Assembly: GCF_000813125.1 (NCBI RefSeq)
Contig: NZ_BASE01000064.1
Location: 1-32,237 of the forward strand
Source: Mesobacillus selenatarsenatis SF-1
GTDB lineage: Bacteria > Bacillota > Bacilli > Bacillales > Cytobacillaceae
Reading direction: 5' to 3'
Length of the DNA stretch: 32,237 bases
Part shown: positions 1 through 8,543 of the stretch, in pieces
How positions within the stretch are numbered: the first letter of the stretch is position 1
Layout of the letters: every line of letters starts with the position of its first letter
Made by a program: the position numbers and the translations under genes
The notes under the pieces: model-generated
Seen by the model: only the letters and a program-made list of their open reading frames with translations
The model's database searches: none
Told to the model about the DNA's origin: nothing

Positions 1-156
1 AAAGCGTATTGGTGCCCTGAATCCCCAGAAATCGGAAAAAGAGGTCACCAATAAAGCGTATTGGCGCCCTAAATTCCCAGAAACCGAAAAAGGAGGTCAC
101 GAATAAGACGTATTGATGTCCTAAAATCACGGAAACCGGAAAAAGAGGTCACCAAT
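1..156. repeat. Tandem array of 52-bp units (three visible, cut by left edge)
   Basis: Three head-to-tail units of exactly 52 bp (1-52, 53-104, 105-156), each starting near AAAGCGTATTG and ending near GAGGTCACCAAT. They differ by scattered substitutions but not in length. Unit 1 can fold end to end (ATTGGTG at 8-14 with CACCAAT at 46-52); units 2 and 3 have partly lost this pairing. The array probably continues to the left. There are no spacers, so it is not a CRISPR. The rest of the gap, 157-347, is AT-rich upstream sequence of pgcA with a TATAAT at 302-307 but no convincing -35 element. Confidence 0.85.
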
Positions 157-347
157 AGGAATGATTTGCGCTCAAAAATCGTCGGCTTTATTAGATATAG
201 AAAATATAGCGATTGCAAGAAGGCATTAATTCAACAATTTAAAATTCGAAAACAATTTGACAAGTTAGCATAAAAGTTATCAATCTCACTCTATCTTGTT
301 TTATAATTAGCTGTAAGTTTCAAATTTTATTTACGGGAGGTCATTTG

Positions 348-2093
348 ATGGATTGGAAAAAGAAAGCTGAGAAATGGCTTGGTTTTGCCGGATTGGATCC
401 GGAGCTTAAAACTGAGCTTGACTCATTTAAAGAAAACGAGAAGCATTTAGAGGAAGTTTTTTATAAAAACCTGGAATTCGGCACTGGTGGTATGCGCGGA
501 GAAATCGGTGCTGGTACCAACCGGATGAACTTATACACGGTCCGCAAGGCATCAGCCGGCCTGGCAGCATACATAGAAGAACAAGGGAATGAAGCGAAGC
601 AGCGTGGTGTGGCCATCGCTTATGATTCACGCCATAAATCACCTGAATTCGCAATGGAGGCTGCAAAAACATTAGCAACGCGCGGAATCCAGACATATGT
701 TTTTGAAGAACTGCGGCCTACTCCGGAGCTGTCATTTGCGGTACGTCACCTGCACGCTTATGCGGGAATTGTCATAACCGCCAGCCATAATCCGCCTGAA
801 TATAATGGATATAAAGTATATGGTCCGGATGGCGGCCAGCTTCCTCCAGATAGTGCCGATGAAGTGATTGCCAAGGTGAACGAAATCGAAAATGAACTAT
901 CAATCGAGGTAATGGACGAGCAAGAGTTGAAAGAAAAAGGCTTGATCAAGATGATTGGACCTGAAGTGGATCGCGCTTATCTTGAGAAACTGATGACGAT
1001 TTCCGAAAATCCGACGCTGGCAGATGAAGCCGATGTAAAAGTGGTATTCACACCGTTGCATGGTACTGCTAATAGGCCGGTCCGCGATATCCTGACAAAC
1101 CTGAAATACCAGAATGTCGCAGTAGTAAAGGAACAGGAGCTCCCTGATCCTGAGTTTTCTACCGTAAAAAGCCCGAATCCAGAAGAGCCTGCTGCATTTG
1201 AACTGGCAATCCGTGAAGGGAAGAAAATCGATGCGGATGTGCTGATTGCCACAGATCCGGACGCTGACCGTCTTGGTATCGCTGTGAAAGATCCAGACGG
1301 GGAGTATGTTGTCCTGACAGGAAACCAGACGGGTGCACTGCTGCTGCATTATATCCTGACGCAAAAGCAGGAGAAAGAAACTTTACCAGCGAATGGAGCC
1401 GTGTTCAAAACAATCGTTACATCCGAACTTGGCCGCAAAATCGCTTCGTCGTTCGGAATCGATACAATCGATGTCCTGACTGGATTCAAGTTCATAGCTG
1501 AAAAAATTAAACAATATGAAGACTCAGGGGAGTATAAATTCCTGTTTGGCTATGAAGAAAGCTATGGATACTTAATCGGCGACTTTGCCCGGGATAAAGA
1601 TGCAGTCCAGGCGGCAATGCTAGCTGTCGAGGTTTGCGCATATTACAAAAAGAAGGGCATGTCTTTGTACGAAGCGCTTCTAAGTGTATTTGAAGAGTAT
1701 GGTTACTACCAGGAAGGACTTCGTTCCCTGACGCTAAAAGGAAAAGAGGGTGCGGAATTAATCCAGAAGACACTTGGAGTCTTCCGCCAGGAGCCGCTTA
1801 AGCAACTTGGTGAATTGAAAGTAACGGCAGTGGAAGATTATTTAACAGGTGTAAGAGTGAATGAAAGCAACGAAGAAGAAAAAATTCAGCTTCCTTCTTC
1901 AAACGTCATCAAATACTACCTTGAGGATGGCACATGGGTTTGCCTTCGCCCATCTGGGACTGAGCCAAAGATTAAGTTTTATTTTGGTGTGAACGACAAG
2001 AGCCTCGCAGAAAGCAAGCAGAAACTCCAAAAAATCGAACAGAATTTCATGGAGGTAGTTGAACAGAAAATGGAAGCAGCAAAGAACCTGTAA
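348..2093 (+). CDS. pgcA: Alpha-phosphoglucomutase PgcA
   Basis: Interconverts glucose 6-phosphate and glucose 1-phosphate in the cytoplasm, feeding UDP-glucose for teichoic acid glucosylation and glycolipid anchors. The 581-aa product has all the hallmarks of the alpha-D-phosphohexomutase family. The active-site loop TASHNP places the phosphoserine at Ser146, the metal-binding loop DPDADR begins at Asp303, a sugar-recognition loop reads GYEESYGYL, and the C-terminal phosphate-binding loop reads RPSGTEPK. Length matches Bacillus subtilis PgcA. The start is ATG 348, 7 nt after GGGAGG; a TTG one codon upstream is too close to that ribosome site. It is followed after 37 bp by an SDR gene in the same direction with no terminator between, so the two are probably co-transcribed. 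Confidence 0.96.
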   Translation: MDWKKKAEKWLGFAGLDPELKTELDSFKENEKHLEEVFYKNLEFGTGGMRGEIGAGTNRMNLYTVRKASAGLAAYIEEQGNEAKQRGVAIAYDSRHKSPEFAMEAAKTLATRGIQTYVFEELRPTPELSFAVRHLHAYAGIVITASHNPPEYNGYKVYGPDGGQLPPDSADEVIAKVNEIENELSIEVMDEQELKEKGLIKMIGPEVDRAYLEKLMTISENPTLADEADVKVVFTPLHGTANRPVRDILTNLKYQNVAVVKEQELPDPEFSTVKSPNPEEPAAFELAIREGKKIDADVLIATDPDADRLGIAVKDPDGEYVVLTGNQTGALLLHYILTQKQEKETLPANGAVFKTIVTSELGRKIASSFGIDTIDVLTGFKFIAEKIKQYEDSGEYKFLFGYEESYGYLIGDFARDKDAVQAAMLAVEVCAYYKKKGMSLYEALLSVFEEYGYYQEGLRSLTLKGKEGAELIQKTLGVFRQEPLKQLGELKVTAVEDYLTGVRVNESNEEEKIQLPSSNVIKYYLEDGTWVCLRPSGTEPKIKFYFGVNDKSLAESKQKLQKIEQNFMEVVEQKMEAAKNL

Positions 2094-2130
2094 AACAACT
2101 GAGAGAAACAGCTGAAAGGAAGTAATTACA

Positions 2131-2853
2131 TTGTTAAAAGAACAAGTCGCAATCGTCACAGGTGCATCAAGAGGAATCGGCAAAGAAATCGCCGTGAAAT
2201 TAGCTGAACAGGGAATGAAACTTGCGGTTGCAGGAAGCTCTGAAGAAATCAACAACACTGCGGAAGAATTGAAGCAGAAAGGTTTTTCTGATGTCATTGC
2301 GGTCCAGACTGATGTCAGCGATGAGCAGCAGGTGAAAAACCTCGTTGAAAAAACGGTTGAAGCATTCGGTCAGGTTGATGTACTTGTCAATAATGCGGGT
2401 ATCGGCTTTTTTAAACTGGCCGAGGAAGTAACGGTTGAAGAATGGAAAAAGCTATTTGAAGTAAATGTCCAGGGTGTATTCCTTGGTGCGAAAGCTGTTC
2501 TGCCTCATATGAAGGAGCGTAAATCAGGCACGATCATCACGATCTCCTCTGATGTTGGCCGATACACAATTCCAAACGGAAGTGCCTATACTGCTTCGAA
2601 GTACGCTGTCCAAGGCTTCAGTGGGGCACTTGCGCAGGAAGTAAGGGAATATGGAATCCGTGTGGGCACCATTAATCCAGGAATGGTAGATACTTATTTC
2701 GCTGACTCAGAACAAGGTCTGCCAGAGAAACATGACTGGCTTAAGGTGGAAGACATCGCGAACGCTGTTGTCTATATGGCATCCGCTCCAAAACATATGC
2801 TGATTGATGAAATCGTCATCCATCCGCTTGTTCAGAATTACCCGATTGCTTAA
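2131..2853 (+). CDS. Short-chain dehydrogenase/reductase (SDR family)
   Basis: A classical SDR of 240 aa, presumably a cytoplasmic NAD(P)-dependent oxidoreductase. It shows the nucleotide-binding TGASRGIG motif near residues 11-18, the structural NNAG motif near residue 85, a catalytic Ser in the ITISSD strand and the YTASK (Tyr-x3-Lys) pair. The C-terminus, with IDEIVIHP, resembles the FabG-like or YdfG-like reductases rather than fatty-acid FabG itself, so the substrate cannot be named. The start is TTG 2131, placed by AAAGGAAG 9 nt upstream; no ATG fits. It closes the pgcA transcription unit and is followed directly by a strong terminator. Confidence 0.9.
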   Translation: MLKEQVAIVTGASRGIGKEIAVKLAEQGMKLAVAGSSEEINNTAEELKQKGFSDVIAVQTDVSDEQQVKNLVEKTVEAFGQVDVLVNNAGIGFFKLAEEVTVEEWKKLFEVNVQGVFLGAKAVLPHMKERKSGTIITISSDVGRYTIPNGSAYTASKYAVQGFSGALAQEVREYGIRVGTINPGMVDTYFADSEQGLPEKHDWLKVEDIANAVVYMASAPKHMLIDEIVIHPLVQNYPIA

Positions 2854-2860
2854 TGCAGAG

Positions 2861-2893
2861 TCCGAAGAGGCATTCCCTCTTCGGATTTTTTGT
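2861..2893 (+). terminator. Rho-independent terminator after the SDR gene
   Basis: Perfect 10-bp stem TCCGAAGAGG / CCTCTTCGGA with a 5-nt loop and a T-rich tail, starting 8 bp after the stop codon at 2853. Confidence 0.93.
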
Positions 2894-2949
2894 TTACTAG
2901 GAAATTATAAAATAATTTCAATGTGGATAACTATACGGGTTTTCTTAAT

Positions 2950-3190
2950 CCAGCTCCAGCGCCTAGCCCCTCGAGTCGCTTGTCTAGTGTCGCCTCCTAG
3001 AAACTCCGAAACTTCAACTCCGCCGGCAGAAGCAAAAAGCGCTTCTTAGTCGGAGTCTCCAGTTTCTGCGTTTCTGGACAGTCGGCTATACATTTCTATT
3101 TCGGTCCGCCCAATGAAGTCAAAGAACGACTTCACTGGTCGGTCCTCCAGCGCTTGTCGGGGCTGAACGAGGCGCTTGCGCTTTTTGTTC
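2950..3190. repeat. Foldback intergenic repeat, long copy A
   Basis: Non-coding element sharing its ends and core with the copies at 13371-13620 and 17172-17225. It begins CCAGCTCCAGCGCCTAGCCCC and ends in GGGGCT...GGCGCTTGCGC. AGCGCC/GGCGCT and AGCCCC/GGGGCT can pair across the whole element, and a conserved internal hairpin GAAGTC / GACTTC is present. Inside, 2999-3067 forms a nested hairpin with three paired blocks: AGAAACT/AGTTTCT, ACTCCG/CGGAGT and AGAAGC/GCTTCT. The remaining gap to the next gene carries a TATAAT at 3270-3275 without a good -35 element. The element resembles a MITE or a bcr-like Bacillus repeat; the exact family is not established. Confidence 0.75.
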
Positions 3191-3296
3191 TGTAAAAAGT
3201 GGATAACTACGACTTTTGAATGAGAGGAAATTCAGACTTTTTTCAAAAGCGGAATTTTCCGATTAGAGATATAATATAGGGAAATGGGGGGATTGG

Positions 3297-4415
3297 ATGG
3301 CTGGGGATAAAGCGAATTCAGATGTCGGCATTTTAAAGGAAATCGCTGAACTATTGAACGAGGGTACAGAGCTTAATACTGTTCTGGCCGAGGTATTGAG
3401 AAGGCTGCTGCAAATTACAGGACTTGAGACCGGCTGGATCTTTCTGATTGACGCGCAGGGCGACTACCAGCTGGCTGCAACCGTTGAGCTGCCTCCTGCA
3501 TTATCCATGGACAATTTCGCGCCAATGTGCGAGGGAGGCTGCTGGTGTGTCGACCGCTATAATGATGGAAGATTAAATAAAGCGACGAATATCTTCGAAT
3601 GTAAAAGACTTGAGGATGCAATAAATAATAAAAGTGGTGAAACGAATGGTTTGACTCACCATGCGACTGTTCCGTTAAGAGCGGGAAATGAAAAGTTCGG
3701 TGTCATGAATGTAGGCTCACCAAATAAAACTCACTTCAAAAAAGATGAACTCGCTTTGCTTGAAGCAGTCGCATTCCAGATTGGAACGGCGATAAAAAGG
3801 ATAAGGCTTGCCCAGCAGGAGCAGGAACTAGCGTTGGCAGCTGAGCGGAACCGACTGGCCAGGGATTTGCATGATTCGGTGAACCAGCTCCTTTTTTCAC
3901 TGAGTTTGACGGCAAGAGCCGGCACAGAAATGGCGGATACTCCGGAACTGAAAGATACTTTTTCGTATATACAGGATCTGGCGCAGGAAGCTCAAGGAGA
4001 GATGAGAGCACTGATCTGGCAATTGCGCCCCCGTGGTCTCGAGAACGGGATCATCTGCGCGCTTGCGGGTTATGCAGAGATGCTGAATTTACCGCTTGAA
4101 ACGAAGGTAATGGGTGTTTCAAGTCTTCCAGGGAAAGTGGAAGAAGCGCTTTGGAGAATCGGGCAGGAAGCGCTGGCCAATTGCAAAAAACATTCCCAGG
4201 CCGAAATCGTTCACTTAACACTCGATTCGGCCAGAAGTCAGGTAGAAATGCAGATTCAGGATGATGGTGCAGGCTTTAATTTTAATCCGGAAAAGGAACT
4301 TCCATCACTAGGTCTGAAAAGCATGCAAACGAGGGCTTACTCGCTTGGGGGCAAGCTTGAGATACTCAGTAAACCTGGTGAAGGAACAATGATTATTGTA
4401 ATGATCCCGATATGA
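3297..4415 (+). CDS. yhcY: GAF-domain sensor histidine kinase, YhcY/AirS-like
   Basis: Cytoplasmic sensor kinase of 372 aa with no membrane segment. An N-terminal GAF domain (about residues 20-165) is followed by a HisKA_3 dimerisation domain with phospho-acceptor His192 in LARDLHDSVNQ, then a NarL-family HATPase domain (about 280-372, with DDGAGF and GLKSM). The GAF domain carries four cysteines in a C-x3-C-x-C-x17-C pattern (Cys78, 82, 84, 102). In the related Staphylococcus aureus AirS, GAF cysteines are reported to hold a redox-sensitive [2Fe-2S] cluster, so oxygen or redox sensing is inferred here. ATG 3297 follows a GGGGG ribosome site. The partner regulator begins 19 bp downstream. Assignment to YhcY also rests on the order pgcA, yhcY, yhcZ, yhdB. 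Confidence 0.88.
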   Translation: MAGDKANSDVGILKEIAELLNEGTELNTVLAEVLRRLLQITGLETGWIFLIDAQGDYQLAATVELPPALSMDNFAPMCEGGCWCVDRYNDGRLNKATNIFECKRLEDAINNKSGETNGLTHHATVPLRAGNEKFGVMNVGSPNKTHFKKDELALLEAVAFQIGTAIKRIRLAQQEQELALAAERNRLARDLHDSVNQLLFSLSLTARAGTEMADTPELKDTFSYIQDLAQEAQGEMRALIWQLRPRGLENGIICALAGYAEMLNLPLETKVMGVSSLPGKVEEALWRIGQEALANCKKHSQAEIVHLTLDSARSQVEMQIQDDGAGFNFNPEKELPSLGLKSMQTRAYSLGGKLEILSKPGEGTMIIVMIPI

Positions 4416-4434
4416 TAAAAAGGGGGGATGGCGA

Positions 4435-5094
4435 ATGACAATTAAAATCCTGATTGCGGATGACCATCATGTCGTAAGAAGAGGGTTGGTTTTTTTCCTT
4501 AGGACACAGGAACAAATAGAGATTGTCGGGGAAGCAGGGAATGGGAAGGAAGCTGTTGAACTTGCGAGGGCATTGAACCCGGACATTATTTTAATGGATT
4601 TAATCATGCCGGTTATGAACGGGATTGAAGCAACGAAGATCATCAAGGCAGAGAACCCAGAAATTAATATCATGATGCTGACCAGCTTTGCAGACCAGGA
4701 ACATGTGATCCCAGCCATCGAGGCAGGTGCATCTGGCTATCAGCTTAAAGATATCCAGCCAGATGAACTGGTAAAAGCAGTATTGAGAATCATGGATGGT
4801 GAAAATCAGCTGCATCCAAAAGCAACATCACTTGTTTTAAAGCATCTATCAGGAAGTAACCGCCATGAAAGGAAACTGCTTGATGAGCTCACAAGGCGTG
4901 AGCTGGAGGTGCTGAAAGAAATCGCCAGCGGCAAAAGCAATAAAGAGATTGCAGCTTCATTGTATATTACGGAAAAAACAGTCAAAACGCATGTTTCCAA
5001 TGTCCTGGCAAAATTGGAATTGGCAGATCGGACTCAGGCAGCGTTATATGCTGTCCGGAATCGCCTTGTAGACCAGGAACCGCCCTCCGCTTGA
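4435..5094 (+). CDS. yhcZ: NarL/FixJ-family response regulator, YhcZ-like
   Basis: DNA-binding response regulator of 219 aa. The receiver domain (about 1-120) has the acidic pair Asp9-Asp10, phospho-acceptor Asp55 in ILMDLIMP, the Thr/Ser in MLTSF and the switch Lys in YQLKD. The C-terminal LuxR-type helix-turn-helix (about 150-212) reads LTRRELEVLKEIASG and ITEKTVKTHVSNVL. ATG 4435 is preceded by AAGGGGGGAT, and the gene lies 19 bp after the kinase, so they form a two-component operon. Its targets are not visible in the window. A bidirectional terminator follows. Confidence 0.92.
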   Translation: MTIKILIADDHHVVRRGLVFFLRTQEQIEIVGEAGNGKEAVELARALNPDIILMDLIMPVMNGIEATKIIKAENPEINIMMLTSFADQEHVIPAIEAGASGYQLKDIQPDELVKAVLRIMDGENQLHPKATSLVLKHLSGSNRHERKLLDELTRRELEVLKEIASGKSNKEIAASLYITEKTVKTHVSNVLAKLELADRTQAALYAVRNRLVDQEPPSA

Positions 5095-5132
5095 GAAAGA
5101 TAAACCATTAATTAATAATGGGAAACAGCATA

Positions 5133-5179
5133 AAAAATAACAAACACGGCACCTTAATATAGGTAGCCGTGTTATTTTT
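5133..5179. terminator. Bidirectional terminator between yhcZ and yhdB
   Basis: Stem AACACGGC...GCCGTGTT flanked by an A-run on the left and a T-run on the right, with AAAATAAC/GTTATTTT extending it. It lies between two convergent genes and can serve both. Confidence 0.85.
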
Positions 5180-5197
5180 CTGGTGGAATTCTCTTGT

Positions 5198-5452
5198 TTA
5201 AATCGAGCCGGTTACAGCGGTTTCCAGGTAGTCATCGCCGGCGGCTTCATTTGCGTGGTCGATATATCTGAGCAGGGAATACAGGCGTTTTTCAATGACA
5301 GCATAATCTTTTTCAAAGTTGTAAGCGTGGAGAAAATGTTCAATCTTTTTAGCCAGGAACTGGTCCTCTGTCCTGACCATAAGGATGAGCAGGTTATCCC
5401 ATTGAGATCGGTGCGTGTAATATAAAGCACGATCATAATCCGTTTTATTCAT
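5198..5452 (-). CDS. yhdB: YhdB-like small conserved protein
   Basis: A basic-to-acidic, probably soluble protein of 84 aa starting MNKTDYDRALYYTHRS and containing DNLLILMVRT and KKIEHFLHAY. It matches my recollection of the YhdB family of Bacillaceae, whose function is unknown. ATG 5452 is chosen because AAGGAGG sits 7 nt upstream; the TTG two codons earlier overlaps that site. It is convergent with the yhcYZ operon, and the same neighbourhood is found in Bacillus subtilis, which supports the identification. Confidence 0.75.
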   Translation of the reverse strand: MNKTDYDRALYYTHRSQWDNLLILMVRTEDQFLAKKIEHFLHAYNFEKDYAVIEKRLYSLLRYIDHANEAAGDDYLETAVTGSI

Positions 5453-5641
5453 ATCCAATCCTCCTTATGAGGAGTTGATAATATTATATGGAGTTGACGC
5501 CGTATCTTCCTCAGAAAATGTTGGACGACCTTGTTTACTGGGGTTTTCAAGTTTTACCTGTATAATTGGGCATTCAAATGAACTTAGAATGACTACATAC
5601 CGAAGTTGATTATAAAGCTGAGCAGTTTAAAGGAGTGTATG

Positions 5642-5965
5642 ATGAAAAAGTATTTTTTCGCCATAACTGTATTTTTGATTTTGTTAATGGGAATCCAAGG
5701 AGGGGATATTAATGCTCAAACTCCTGATTACGAAAAGTATGGGAAGATAGCTACTGCCGTAATCAATGAAGAATTTCCCGATGAGACGGTCCGGAATTAT
5801 AAGTATACGGGTAGGAAGCAGATAGACGACCGCCAGGTACTTGACTCATTTCAATACAAGGTCCGTGTCAATAGAAAACCGGCTATTATCACTGTGCAAG
5901 TCGCCCATGATGTGAAAAGTGACAGGTTATTGAGCCTTTCAGTTACCGAACAACTGCAGCAGTAA
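5642..5965 (+). CDS. Small secreted protein, YhdC-like (probable DUF3889)
   Basis: Protein of 107 aa with a typical signal peptide (MKKYFF, a hydrophobic stretch to about residue 20, cleavage likely near INAQ), so it is probably secreted or cell-wall associated. The mature part reads as a single small domain with YEKYGKIA, NYKYTGRK and the closing DRLLSLSVTE, which resembles the DUF3889 family including Bacillus subtilis YhdC; function is unknown. Two ATGs are adjacent (5639 and 5642); AGGAG at 5631-5635 favours 5642. Its position between yhdB and spoVR supports the YhdC assignment, but I could not verify the domain by search. Confidence 0.7.
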   Translation: MKKYFFAITVFLILLMGIQGGDINAQTPDYEKYGKIATAVINEEFPDETVRNYKYTGRKQIDDRQVLDSFQYKVRVNRKPAIITVQVAHDVKSDRLLSLSVTEQLQQ

Positions 5966-5979
5966 AGTTTCTAACCTGT

Positions 5980-6008
5980 TCATCTTTCTCCTTTTTTTCT
6001 CATACATT
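5980..6008 (+). promoter_or_regulatory. Candidate sigE promoter of spoVR
   Basis: TCATCTT (5980-5986), a 14-nt spacer, then CATACATT (6001-6008). This fits the mother-cell sigE consensus (TCATATT-like -35, CATACA-T -10, 13-15 nt apart) and lies about 26 bp before the spoVR start. SpoVR is known as a sigE-dependent gene in Bacillus subtilis. Confidence 0.65.
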
Positions 6009-6033
6009 GTTGTAAGAGGTGAAAGGGGGAGAG

Positions 6034-7443
6034 ATGGTGTCGGAAGATCAAAAGTCACTGGAATATGCCATTTCTGAAATTACCGAAATCGCTAAAGGGT
6101 TTGGACTGGACTTTTATCCGATGAGGTATGAAATATGTCCTGCAGAAATTATCTATACATTTGGTGCATATGGAATGCCAACGAGATTTTCCCATTGGAG
6201 CTTTGGGAAGCAATTTCATAAAATGAAGCTTCACTATGATTTAGGCCTCTCAAAAATTTATGAACTGGTTATCAATTCAAATCCTTGTTATGCCTTCTTG
6301 CTGGATTCAAACGCGTTGATCCAGAACAAATTGATTGTTGCCCATGTTTTGGCACACTGTGATTTCTTCAAAAATAATGTTCGATTCCAAAATACGAAGC
6401 GGGATATGGTCGAAAGCATGGCCGCGACGGCAGAGAGAATCCGTAAATATGAAATCGAGCATGGAAAACAAGCAGTGGAGTCTTTCCTGGATGCGGTGCT
6501 AGCCATCGAAGAGCATATCGATCCATCTTTGATGAGGCCGAAGCTCTCATGGTCAGCCGAAGATGATTTCGACGATGAACCAACGTCAATAGCAACTCCG
6601 TATGATGATCTTTGGGATCTTGAATCCAAAGAGACAGAGTCAAAAGAGAAGATAAAGAAGAAAAAATTCCCGCCGCGACCAGAGAAAGATTTATTGTTGT
6701 TCATTGAAAGCTACAGTCGCGAGCTTGAAGATTGGCAGCGGGATATCCTGACCATGATGCGGGAGGAAATGCTTTATTTTTGGCCGCAGCTTGAGACAAA
6801 AATAATGAATGAAGGCTGGGCCTCTTATTGGCACCAACGGATTCTCCGGGAAATGGACTTGACCAGCGGTGAATCAATCGAGTTTGCAAAATTGAATGCT
6901 GGGGTCGTGCAGCCATCAAAAACGGGAATCAATCCATATTATTTAGGAATCAAAATTTTTGAAGATATCGAAGAGCGTTATAATAATCCGACTGAGGAAA
7001 TGAAACGTCGTGGAGTAAAACCAGGATCAGGCCGGGAAAAAATGTTTGAAGTCCGTGAAATCGAATCAGATATTTCATTTTTACGCAATTACTTGACTAA
7101 GGATCTGGTTATGCGTGAAGATATGTATCTTTTCCAAAAGCAGGGACGAGAATACAAAGTCGTTGATAAAGCGTGGGAACAAGTCCGCGATCAGCTTGTC
7201 AGCATGAGAGTCAATGGTGGATTCCCATATTTGACCGTGACGGACGGCGATTACTTGAAGAATGGGGAGTTGTATATAACTCACGGTTTCGAAGGCATCG
7301 AGCTGGACATTAAATACTTGGAAAAAGTACTTCCGTATATTCATCAGCTTTGGGGCAGGAAATGCCATATTGAGACGATGGTAGAGAACAGGACAATGCT
7401 CTATACCTATGATGGGAAGGGTATTCATCGCAAGTATTTATAA
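6034..7443 (+). CDS. spoVR: Stage V sporulation protein R (SpoVR)
   Basis: Large soluble protein of 469 aa required for normal spore cortex formation in Bacillus subtilis; its biochemical role is unsettled. Recognisable family features are the N-terminal [14 protein letters not shown] block, [28 protein letters not shown] and the central [13 protein letters not shown] block. Length agrees with the 468-aa Bacillus subtilis protein. ATG 6034 follows a GGGGGA ribosome site; GTG 6037 is an equally spaced alternative. It appears monocistronic, between a sigE-like promoter and its own terminator. In many bacteria SpoVR homologues sit beside a PrkA-type kinase and YeaH/YhbH, but those genes are not in this window. 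Confidence 0.95.
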   Translation: MVSEDQKSLEYAISEITEIAKGFGLDFYPMRYEICPAEIIYTFGAYGMPTRFSHWSFGKQFHKMKLHYDLGLSKIYELVINSNPCYAFLLDSNALIQNKLIVAHVLAHCDFFKNNVRFQNTKRDMVESMAATAERIRKYEIEHGKQAVESFLDAVLAIEEHIDPSLMRPKLSWSAEDDFDDEPTSIATPYDDLWDLESKETESKEKIKKKKFPPRPEKDLLLFIESYSRELEDWQRDILTMMREEMLYFWPQLETKIMNEGWASYWHQRILREMDLTSGESIEFAKLNAGVVQPSKTGINPYYLGIKIFEDIEERYNNPTEEMKRRGVKPGSGREKMFEVREIESDISFLRNYLTKDLVMREDMYLFQKQGREYKVVDKAWEQVRDQLVSMRVNGGFPYLTVTDGDYLKNGELYITHGFEGIELDIKYLEKVLPYIHQLWGRKCHIETMVENRTMLYTYDGKGIHRKYL

Positions 7444-7453
7444 GGAAAACACA

Positions 7454-7484
7454 AAACCGCTGATTTTCAGCGGTTAATTTTTTT
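7454..7484 (+). terminator. Terminator after spoVR
   Basis: Stem AACCGCTGA / TCAGCGGTT with a 4-nt loop of T's, followed by AATTTTTTT. Confidence 0.9.
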
Positions 7485-7534
7485 GGTGTAAAAACCATAA
7501 TAATAAGGTATTTAAATGATAGACAAGCTTATTA

Positions 7535-7563
7535 TTGAACCAATTTCGCAAATGAGTCATAAT
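7535..7563 (+). promoter_or_regulatory. Candidate sigA promoter of czcD
   Basis: TTGAAC (7535-7540), 17-nt spacer, CATAAT (7558-7563). The CzrA-type operator starts right after the -10 element, over the expected transcription start. Confidence 0.6.
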
Positions 7564-7564
7564 T

Positions 7565-7590
7565 ATATATATGAGCATATATTCATATAT
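7565..7590. promoter_or_regulatory. ArsR/CzrA-type operator (12-2-12 inverted repeat)
   Basis: An AT-rich dyad with half-sites TGAGCA (7572-7577) and TATTCA (7580-7585) in an ATAT context. It matches the family operator core TGAACA...TATTCA with one mismatch. Position over the start region of czcD is right for repression that is relieved by Zn, Co or Cd binding to CzrA. The repressor gene czrA is encoded just downstream, convergent with czcD. Confidence 0.75.
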
Positions 7591-7609
7591 AAGAAAAGGA
7601 GGGGAACAT

Positions 7610-8521
7610 ATGGGGCATAATCATTCACACGGCCATAGCCATAGTCATACAAACAACAAGAAGGCATTATTCTGGGCTTTTCTCCTGATCGCCACTTTCA
7701 TGGTTGTAGAGGTGATTGGCGGGGTAATCACAAACAGCCTTGCACTGCTTTCAGATGCGGGTCATATGCTGAGTGATGCGGCTGCGCTTGGGTTGAGTTT
7801 GTTCGCGATGAAGCTCGGTGAAAGAAAAGCAACAAAATCAAAGACGTTCGGCTTCAAGCGATTTGAAATCATTGCCGCTGCTTTAAACGGTCTTACGTTA
7901 ATTATCATCTCGATTTATATATTTGTTGAAGCGTACCAACGTTTTACAGATCCTCCAGAAGTACAAAGCATGGGAATGCTGACGATTTCGGTTATCGGGT
8001 TAATTGTCAACATCATCGCCGCTTGGATACTGATGAGTGGAGACAAAGATGAGAACTTGAATGTAAGAAGCGCTTTCCTTCACGTGCTGGGAGATATGCT
8101 TGGCTCGGTTGGCGCAATTACAGCAGCATTGCTGATCTACTTTTTTGGCTGGGGACTTGCGGATCCCATTGCAAGCGTCGCAGTTGCGATTCTCATCATC
8201 ATCAGCGGCTGGCGAGTGACAAAGGAGAGCTTCCATGTCTTGATGGAAGGCACGCCTCAGGAGATTGAATTGAATGAAGTGAAGGATGAAATTATGAAAA
8301 TTCCAGAAGTAAAAGATGTACACGATGTTCACGTTTGGTCGATCACTTCAGGTGTCTTAATGCTTAGCGGGCATATTGCCGTCGAAGGGGAAGGAGCACA
8401 TGATCGCGTACTCCACAAAGCACAAAGGCTGTTGCACGACCGCTTTGGCATTGATCATAGTACCCTTCAGGTAGAAGGGGAAGAGCATGGGTGCCCATGC
8501 GCGCACGGACCTTGCAATTGA
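7610..8521 (+). CDS. czcD: CzcD-type cation diffusion facilitator (Zn/Cd/Co efflux)
   Basis: Integral membrane H+ or K+ antiporter that expels divalent metals. The 303-aa protein begins with a His-rich metal-binding tail (HNHSHGHSHSH). Six hydrophobic segments follow, and the metal-site motifs are visible: D49-x2-H52-x3-D56 in helix 2 and H158-x3-D162 in helix 5. A cytoplasmic C-terminal domain (about 210-295, containing VHDVHVWSITSG) and a closing Cys/His tail (HGCPCAHGPC) complete it. ATG 7610 is set by AAGGAGGGG; upstream in-frame codons would lie in the operator. Operator, neighbouring czrA and sequence all point to CzrA-controlled zinc/cadmium resistance. Confidence 0.93.
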   Translation: MGHNHSHGHSHSHTNNKKALFWAFLLIATFMVVEVIGGVITNSLALLSDAGHMLSDAAALGLSLFAMKLGERKATKSKTFGFKRFEIIAAALNGLTLIIISIYIFVEAYQRFTDPPEVQSMGMLTISVIGLIVNIIAAWILMSGDKDENLNVRSAFLHVLGDMLGSVGAITAALLIYFFGWGLADPIASVAVAILIIISGWRVTKESFHVLMEGTPQEIELNEVKDEIMKIPEVKDVHDVHVWSITSGVLMLSGHIAVEGEGAHDRVLHKAQRLLHDRFGIDHSTLQVEGEEHGCPCAHGPCN

Positions 8522-8543
8522 ATATTACGTGTCGGATTATTGT

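Noticed and set aside
1-156. Possible CRISPR array
   Set aside because: Units are contiguous with no unique spacers, and differences are point changes spread over the whole unit.
257-285. TTGACA at 257-262 as pgcA promoter
   Set aside because: At 16-18 nt spacing the -10 position reads TCAATC or similar, far from TATAAT, and the good TATAAT at 302 is too far away.
900-1364. Minus-strand frame of 154 codons inside pgcA
   Set aside because: Antisense shadow of a clearly coding gene; no ribosome site.
2804-3049. Plus-strand 81-codon frame after the SDR gene
   Set aside because: Runs from inside the SDR gene through its terminator into a non-coding repeat.
7571-7609. ATG at 7571 as czcD start
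   Set aside because: Lies in the operator at the expected transcription start and has no ribosome site; ATG 7610 has AAGGAGGGG.
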